Both the position numbers and the translations under genes were made by a program. Below are positions 56,852-64,000 of a stretch of 64,000 nt of DNA, piece after piece. The notes under the pieces are model-generated. The model was not told the origin of the DNA, ran no database searches, and was given only the letters and a program-made list of their open reading frames with translations. Origin of the DNA: Pelodera strongyloides (taxonomy: Eukaryota > Nematoda > Chromadorea > Rhabditida > Rhabditidae); the NCBI GenBank assembly GCA_036852015.1, contig JAANDG010000049.1:124001-188000 (forward strand), written 5' to 3'. The stretch's first letter is position 1. Each line of letters starts with the position of its first letter.

Positions 56852-57809
56852 ATGCACATCATTGTTGCCCATTCTACGTCTACAATACTGTTTCTTCTAG
56901 TAATTTGTGTTTGTTTGCTTGTCGGCCATGCAAAACCATTGTAAGTTTTCTTCCGTATTTTCCTTGAGTGTTTAGTTTTTTTCTATAGACGTCGTTTTTA
57001 CACGACTTTTTTGGTTTTAAATTAATTTGGCAAATTTCATGTGGACGTTCAAGGCTTCAAGGGACAGGCCTACGAGAAAAACATCTTCCTCAATTTACTT
57101 GTACAGAAAGTCCGGAATTTCAGAAATATTACTTTGAAAACCGCATTTCTTTACACCAAGAACTCGCAGAGTAATTCCCCGGCAAACTATTCGACCAGGT
57201 ACCGTAGTCACACAATCAACTTTTAGGGCATTAAATTGTTGGAAACGCCTCATTATAATCGTAGGAATGCTCTTCATTCGTATAACCCTTATTATGTAAA
57301 TAAAGAATACAAATGGACGGTTATAAACGGTAAAAACGTATTTTGATGTCGCTGACTACGGTATCTGGCCGAACAGTTTGATGGGAAATGCTCTGCGAGT
57401 TCAAGGTGTAAACAAATGCGGTTTTCACAGTAATATTTCTGAAATTCCGGACACTGTGCAAGAATTGATAAAAACTTTTTCTCTTGGGCCTGTTCCTTTC
57501 AGGTACGAGCAATGGGGTGTTGCCTGCAGAGTAACGCCTCTGATGACAGGAAACATTGTAGACTGTAGACTATTTGATATCATAATTACTACTGTCTATT
57601 TCAGACCATCTCAGTTTGAGTCTGAGACTCCAGAAGTAAGTTCGTCTTCCAAGTACGATCGTATGTGTTTCTTCTCTCCGTTGGGGTGTCTTTACCCTAA
57701 ACGAAGTCAAGTTCCCAATCCACCATCTCACCATAAACTACGGGCTCAACCAAGAATAATAACGATTTCTTTGATAAGGCAAATCCTCGCAGGCATGTCA
57801 AATTACTGA
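56852..57809 (+). CDS. secreted peptide precursor with allatostatin-C-like CFFSPLGC core
   Basis: Exon 1 (56852-56940) encodes a signal peptide (STILFLLVICVCLLVGHA) and ends at GTAAGT in phase 2. Exon 2 (57503-57809) starts after CTTTCAG in matching phase and ends at a stop, giving about 131 residues. Near residues 80-92 it reads SKYDRMCFFSPLGCLYPKR: C-x6-C with aromatic-Phe-x-Pro between, followed by dibasic KR. Allatostatin-C peptides share C-Y/F-F-N-P-I-S-C. The match is to the motif only. A GTAAGT at 57635 could instead end exon 2 early. The single intron holds a MITE whose target duplication overlaps the acceptor. AATAAA near 58089. Confidence 0.5.
57060..57497. mobile_element. MITE family 4, TTCA target duplication at a splice acceptor
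   Basis: Left end AGGGACAGGCCTACGAG and right end CTTGGGCCTGTTCCT are inverted; longer inverted arms share TCCGGAATTTCAGAAATATT and ACTCGCAGAG. TTCA precedes (57056-57059) and follows (57498-57501) the element. Termini resemble family 3 (GGACAGGCCC). Confidence 0.78.
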
Positions 57810-59957
57810 ATACAAAAATAATTTTGCTAATTAGGATAAGTTTATAATTGCCCTCTTGTCTACGCACATGTCTATTTCTCGTAAGCATGGTGTTTATGGC
57901 AGTTATTTCTAGGTATTTGTTGCCGATGTCAAATGCAAGATTAGTGAAACAAAGTGAAAAATACTTTCCTGATTAATTTGTTTTCCAATTGTGCAACATG
58001 AGACATGAGTTTCACTGATTTCATTTGAATTTGTAAGAGAACTTATATAGGTATTGATAAATTTTTTCTGATTCTGTCTTTGTTTTAATAAACATTTTTC
58101 CTGTCTAGGCGCCTAAACGTTTTATAAAGTGAATGTTCTTACTTACTGTTGGAATTATAAAACATGTTCCCATTGCTTTCTTTTTAAATGAAGTTTTTTT
58201 AAATAAGAGGAATCCATTCGTGCAATACAGAGAAGAGCACAGGAATATGATGGAGGAAGATTACAAGAATAGAAAACAAACCCGTCCAACGATAAAATAG
58301 TAGCCACGACGTTGGGTAGAGCGTGCCAGGTTGCCCGCCGTACGCCGTACTCACGTGGCTTGCACGACTTTCGTCAGTGGTCGCTGACGAAGGACGCTTA
58401 CAGTCTGTAAGCAATTGATGATCTGTAAGCCTTCCCTGACAAAGAAATAAAATTTGTGGGGTAGGGGAAGGGGATAGGGTTTGTGAAAATTAGAGATTTT
58501 GTTGTTGGAGCATGTGTCCGTGTTTATGTTCGATGGGTAAGTATTAATCAGTTTTGTGAGGAGGTCACGTGCTCTGGGAAGTGTTGGTCGGGGAATATGA
58601 ACGTATGTGTTGTGTATGAACTTCAGAAGCATTGGTTTACTATTTGCCTATGGAAATACTATGGTTGGGAAAATTATGTTCGTCTGGGTACGGCCTGTTG
58701 TGCTGTTTGCATTCTTTTTTTATAGAAGCGGACACAGGACAGGACTATGATCTGTTTGGGGAACATTGTTCATCTTTCTTTACTTCAATTCGACCATGTG
58801 ATCAGGTGTGATATTGAAGTGATCTGTATCAGTATAGTATAGAGGTACTGTAGGGACTTCGTGCGGTGTACACGAGGTGACTGCGGAGTTTGATCTCATG
58901 CGGTGTCTTTGCGATCCAGTGTGGTGGGCCTAGTCAGCACCCAAAAGTTATTAGCAATATGGCCGATATCTGGTAAGCGCTAACATTATGTACTGTTGCG
59001 CTATGTCTATGTGAATATACAATTGAGCACCTCATTACATGGAGCAATCTAGTAATAGCCGAGTTATTTGTCAGAAATAAGTGGCTAAAATTACTGATCA
59101 GCTTCGAAAGGCGCGGAAGGCATCAGGTTTGAAGACTATCTTTTGGATTCACTGAAAATATTTGGATCTGTACACAACTACTGCAAAAATTAAATCTAAA
59201 TACTGTCAACTAAAAGCATTCGAGTTTGAAAAGTTTTCATTCACTTCGGGTCTCACACTAATGCGTTTTTAATGTAAACTTTTTACAACCGCCTCATTCC
59301 GTCCGTTACTTGAATAGTCATTATGTAAACTGAATCGCTTGAACTACTAAATAAGTGCTTCTTCCGATAAAAAAAAGATTAAGAGACTGAAACGAGCCAC
59401 ATTCGAACGTGTTGTGAAAAGTTTTACGGGAGATAAGTAGTTTTACAGTAAAGGGCCGGCTTGGCATAGCCTGTTCACCAAATATGGCCGTACCACGGAT
59501 TACAGCGATAAGAAAGTAATTGTAAAATTACGATTGAACATTAGTGAAATTGTTTTTCCCAATGTTTAGCCGCAATCTGTAATGTCATGTTTTCAATTAC
59601 TCACCTAACCTAAGACACCAACAAGAAGAAAATTTGCTTAAAAAAGATAACAAATCTTACTGTTATTACAAATTTTTCGTGCGACAGCGTAGACCCATTG
59701 ACTTTTGATTGAGGATAATCTTGCATAGATTTAAGTTGTGTTTTTCTTTGTCATATATTTTCTGCAACTGCGCAACCTTTACGAGGTCCAATTCACTTTC
59801 GACTTCGGACACAACTACCGAAAACAGCTACATATTGGCCGCTCAGTAGGTACGGCTCAGCTGCGTACTTTGCACGCTTCAAAATCTTTGATCGCATGTC
59901 GAAGCGCTTGTTGGATACGTCGCAAAGTTTGCACATAACAATGATCGATAACAGATT
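57810..59957. other. intergenic, no supported gene
   Basis: AT-rich. A plus-strand frame at 58483-58725 lacks splice support. GC-rich words at 58290-58370 echo the 51.6-kb island. Confidence 0.4.
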
Positions 59958-60845
59958 ATGCGATTTGCGTGGACCGTGCTGATAGTCCTGATCTTCTGGA
60001 TAAGCGAGTCAATGAATTCATCTATAAGTAAAGATGGTAAGCTTATAATTATTTTAAAAAAGGCGCCCATCTCTCCTGTAATTGTACTTCGAAGTCTGTA
60101 CTACGTCTACATTCAGTATACAGTGCCGTCCTGGGCGGGAAGTAAGTGTTCTATCTCATTATTTGTAATACCTAGGTTTCCCAGCAAATGAACAACACAC
60201 GGACAATATTCCACGTCCAAGAAGCAAACGAATGTCTGTAAAGGCTTCGTAAGTTCAGCAGGACAATATTTTTAAGCAAGATGGAATAAAACGTGAAATA
60301 TGTGCATGATTTTGCATGAAAACAATTTCCATAAAAAGTGAAACTCGCAAAGAAAAGGACCTTTGGTTATGCTATTGATAGTGATATGTTGTCTAATGAT
60401 ACTTCTTTTAGGACGCTTGCAATCGATATTGTGTCTAAGGTTATTGATCTTGTAGGTACGTATTTCACAATGTAGAGTTTTGCTAGTAGTGAACTTCTTT
60501 TTATTCTTATGATGGTTAGAACGATTCTATGTTTTTTATTCCATAATATTTGTTTGTTATTTATTCGCCCAGATCAGAAACACTTCGAAAACTCATAATA
60601 TTTTCTTTATTTTCTACCATATGCGGCTAGAAGAGGTAAAAATGTTATTCCCCCGTTCCAGAGTTTCCTCGGCCGGGCTAGAAAAAAAGAGCGCTATAGC
60701 GAAGCGGTGATACCTACATATTTTCCTTTTAGTTGAAAAGCTCTTTCGCTTCGAACCGGACAGCGATTTTCATGAGAAAGCTGATAGAGTAGGATGCAAG
60801 TTGGTGGTTTACCTTTGCTACAAACTATGTACTATATATTCCTGA
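59958..60845 (+). CDS. small secreted protein with dibasic site, family unknown
   Basis: Four exons in agreeing phase: 59958-60036, 60176-60248, 60412-60455 and 60733-60845, 102 residues. Signal peptide MRFAWTVLIVLIFWISES, then a hydrophilic stretch with RPRSKR (dibasic/furin-type site), a short hydrophobic helix (TLAIDIVSKVIDLVEKLF) and a C-terminal GCKLVVYLCYKLC with three cysteines. This layout fits a processed peptide or small secreted effector. No family recognised. Confidence 0.55.
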
Positions 60846-61025
60846 ATTAGCAATACATCTACACTTTCCCTCTATTCAAAAAAAGCTTACCTAGGTTTAA
60901 CATTTTACATCGTATGGCAAAGTGACCATTTTTTTTCCATGAGCCAGACAAAAAGTAGTGTTCTATTTCAGTACTCACGAAGATATTGGGTGACAAAGTG
61001 GTGGATTGATCCGTCCGGAATGCCA

Positions 61026-61070
61026 AAAGGGTAATTGTCCTATACAAACAAGGTAGGACAATTACCCTTT
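61026..61070. repeat. hairpin with 17-bp perfect arms
   Basis: AAAGGGTAATTGTCCTA (61026-61042) and its exact inverse (61054-61070), 11-base loop. Confidence 0.85.
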
Positions 61071-61334
61071 AATGAGATAGTTTAGATGGTTTGGAACTGC
61101 CCCTTTCTGCTTCAATCCAAAATGTCCGGAAGATCACAACCTTGTTGTACGCCATTCCGGAGGACCGTAAGTATTATATTACGGCTAAACGAACATTCGT
61201 TTATTTTATAGTTTGACAAAATTTGCTGAAACTGGTAATATCAAGGCAAATCTCAATTCAATACACGTTTTCATTCTGGAATAGTTTGGAATACCGAATC
61301 CGCTCTACGATAGCCAAACTTTTTGGCCAATTAA

Positions 61335-61496
61335 AGCAAAATAACGTCGGTTTTTGAAACGCATCGCCGACATATGAATTCTTACGTATCTATGCTAATT
61401 TGCTCGATTTTTTATTCTAACTTATGTTCATTTGCATAAGCTGCATAAGAATGCTGGACTACTGGATGTGTTTCAAAAACCGGCCAGTATTTCGCT
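61335..61496. mobile_element. MITE family 2, copy c
   Basis: TTAA at 61331-61334, then AGCAAAATAACGTCGGTTTT; right end CCGGCCAGTATTTCGCT followed by TTGA. Internal GTTTTTGAAACGCATCG in inverted arms as in copies a and b. Confidence 0.65.
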
Positions 61497-61499
61497 TTG

Positions 61500-64000
61500 A
61501 CATGTTTTGACTTGGATTAAGCCTCTCAATTAATAATAAGGTTCTCTAATCAGAAAAATGAGAGACCTTACAGAATTGACAGTATTCGGAAGCCGCAGCC
61601 AGATCCGGATTCATTTGGAAGTTTCTGTTTCTTAGGATCGAAGAATTATTGTTGCAAGTGAGTCAATATATTGTTTGACATAGATAATATACTTCAGAAA
61701 GTCCACTAGACATGGGTGTACAGGTCAACACCTAAACACGGATGTATTTACCCATCTGCATATAGCATATGCCCTATGTTCAGGTCATGGGGAAGAACGC
61801 ATACACTGCATTATATTTTTGGGAGCACATCTAAGGTACATACTTGTTCCTTAACGAGCTACACTCCCCATATATTATTTAGGGGAGACAGGGATGTGTG
61901 TGAGCTCGAGGAGTCTACCGGTTATTGGATCAGTGGGGTCGAGGGAACGAAGATACACTGCAGGCATGCTTTAATAAAAGTTATCACCGCGCGAATATAA
62001 TAAATAAGCAGTCTCTCGCGAGGCCTTTCGAGGCCCATATTATATAATTTTTCGAATATGCATTATTAGGTTTTTTTTTTACTTATTTCACAATTTCACA
62101 CCGCTAAAATGATGAATTTAGGTTTGGACATCGTCTTGAAAATCACAGAGGACCGTGTGGCACATTCACGTGCTCCTTTCTACACAATAGACGATTGGTG
62201 CGTATTTGGTACATTGAGTACTACCTTTACTTTTCATAACAGAAGAATTACTAATTAACCACACCGTCGTATGGTTCCTGTGAGGAAATTTCTATTTGTC
62301 GGATGGTCCAATGGCTAGCGCCTTTGTCTCTAACGCAATCGACGCGGATACTGCATAAACAGCGCATATGTTTTCTTTCACTCTATGGTCTCTAGGTGTA
62401 ACATAAGCAGAACCAACAGAATCCATTTTAGTACAGAGATGAGGCCCAGTTCTCCGCTGATGATCACCGACGCTGCACCAAATTTTCCATTTTCGGCGAT
62501 CTAGGTTTACTGGAATGCGGCAAAATCAATTTCTACAACACGACCACTGGTAAGCATATGTATGCTTGGTACCTGTCCTAATTGTTAACAACATTTTTTT
62601 TAAATTCCTGATAATGAACCTAGCTCATACGTAAGGCCGAGCAGAACTTCCAATAAATGGTTAGCTTTGTAATGATGGAACTATTCAGCGCAATAAATTA
62701 ATACATTCAGCCACATTTAGCCACTATGCCAAAGTCCAAAATGTGTCACAATATGTTCTATAGTCACAAAGTCCAAAATATGCTATGCTCGTTCACCATG
62801 ATCATGATCTTTCCGCGATAATTGCATATTATCATGTACCAATCAGTTAAATTGGTTTATTTCCAACCGCTTTACACTTCGCATTTGTACATCACTTCTG
62901 CCATCTTCCTCTTATTCGACTTTTTTTTACTGCCCGAGAATAAAACTTTACTAGATCAGAGTGTTTGTCTGTGTTGAAACTGTTTTTTATTGAATTTTTT
63001 ATTCAAACCTTAAAAAAGTAAAATGCACTTACAACTTACAAGAAACTGATTTATTTACGAGGCACACATCGCTGAATCAAAGGAAAAAAAGTTGAAATGA
63101 GCCAGTTTTGTTGGAATAGTTTCACAGAAACGCTACTTTTTATTAGGACAGGCTGCGCTCGCCTCGCTCTAGCGGTTTTACTTGAGCTTTCGCGCCAGTC
63201 TATCTTTTTGCACATGTTACAATTTTTTTGCATAAAACGGGTGCGCCGGAGCAGCATTGGTGTTCGTTTGCATTATAATTTTGATGCTACGGTGAAATTT
63301 GTACGTCAATTATTTTTGACACCATAGCTTCTGTAGCATAAGCGATTTGTATGTATTCTTGCATACTACTCATCCCGCTCTGCGGGCCTCGATAGCCGTT
63401 AGCTCACTCGGCAGACCTTCGGCCCGCCTCGCTCCGAAAAAGTAAAAGCTGCAGCCCCAGAATGCCAATGATCCAGAGGCTTTTTGAGTTCACACCATAA
63501 AGGCAAACTATATACTCTTAGTTTTAATTATAGTTCTCGTTTGGTTAGTGATTTATTAGCCTAATATTTTTTCCTAAATGCAGTCAGTTGAGTTGGACTG
63601 ACCTTTTGGCTTGGTTTTGTGCGATTTGCTAAATCAGTTCAGTAAGTTCTTATCAATATTGAATGAAACCGTGTACCATGGAGGTCGAATTAAAGTAAAC
63701 ACAGGAGCTGTACACGTTTTGAGATAACGAGATGCTTGGAATAAACCTTCAAAATGTTTTAATCAAAGCAACTGTTCCAGGTTTTGGACAAAATTAATCT
63801 TCGTCTAGTTTTTAATATTTCGAGTTTATTTCAAATAAATACGTTTCTTTTTTTCAGTGTTCCCATACAATTATTTCCCATACAAGTCGCTTTTTCTTTG
63901 AAAATGCTATAATTCTTCTATAAAAGTAATAATAAAAAATGCTTTTAGTGACAGGTCAGAAATTTTCACAAAATGTGGAGTCTTATTTGGACTGTAATCC
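61500..64000. other. gene-poor right end
   Basis: A possible two-exon frame at 62108-62198 and 62433-62503 (MMNLGLDIVLKITEDRVAHS) ends early and is not called. The 63097-63327 frame has no support. Rest AT-rich. Confidence 0.35.

Noticed and set aside
62108..62503. Two-exon gene MMNLGLDIVLKITEDRV...
   Set aside because: Splices in phase but ends after about 53 residues with no domain; too weak to call.

Overview
The window reads as a nematode nuclear genome. It is AT-rich, its protein genes are split into many short exons with GTAAGT/TTTCAG-type junctions, and several first coding exons start just downstream of a TTTCAG-like acceptor that looks like a spliced-leader site. It also carries tandem nuclear-receptor genes of the expanded nematode type. 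No species can be named. Exon models were built by hand from open frames, splice motifs and phase agreement; they were not aligned to anything.

Layout. 1-1.6 kb: 3' end of a plus-strand gene for a Ser/Pro-rich protein with a DPW motif. 2.5-3.2 kb: a SKP1-like fragment on the minus strand. 4.35-7.35 kb: a minus-strand Pro/Tyr/Gln-rich low-complexity protein. 8.2-18.3 kb: two tandem minus-strand NHL/beta-propeller genes with matching exon phases; the first has a long acidic N-terminus and an RVTF (PP1-docking-like) motif. 18.7-19.2 kb: a small secreted protein. 19.2-21.6 kb: repeats. 21.6-31.4 kb: two tandem minus-strand nuclear hormone receptor genes with matching exons, plus several MITEs.

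31,769-49,883 is the main feature: an 18.1-kb Polinton/Maverick (virus-like self-synthesising transposon) with about 540-575 bp terminal inverted repeats and an exact 6-bp target duplication, AGTATG. It keeps a packaging ATPase, an integrase, minor and major capsid proteins, a core-like basic protein, an adenovirus-type cysteine protease, and small zinc-finger or unknown genes. I find no protein-primed DNA polymerase B. The space between integrase and capsid genes holds a multi-exon, transposase-like or unknown cargo gene and GC-rich palindromes, and the integrase chromodomain is cut by a small inverted-repeat insertion. The terminal repeats contain 134-bp tandem units with tRNA-like A and B boxes, and a cluster of TGACGTCA palindromes.

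49.9-64 kb is gene-poor and repeat-rich. It holds an orphan minus-strand first exon just outside the Polinton, a probable neuropeptide precursor with an allatostatin-C-like CFFSPLGC core whose splice acceptor hosts a MITE insertion, and a 102-aa secreted protein. MITEs with TTAA-type target duplications and AG termini recur across the window.
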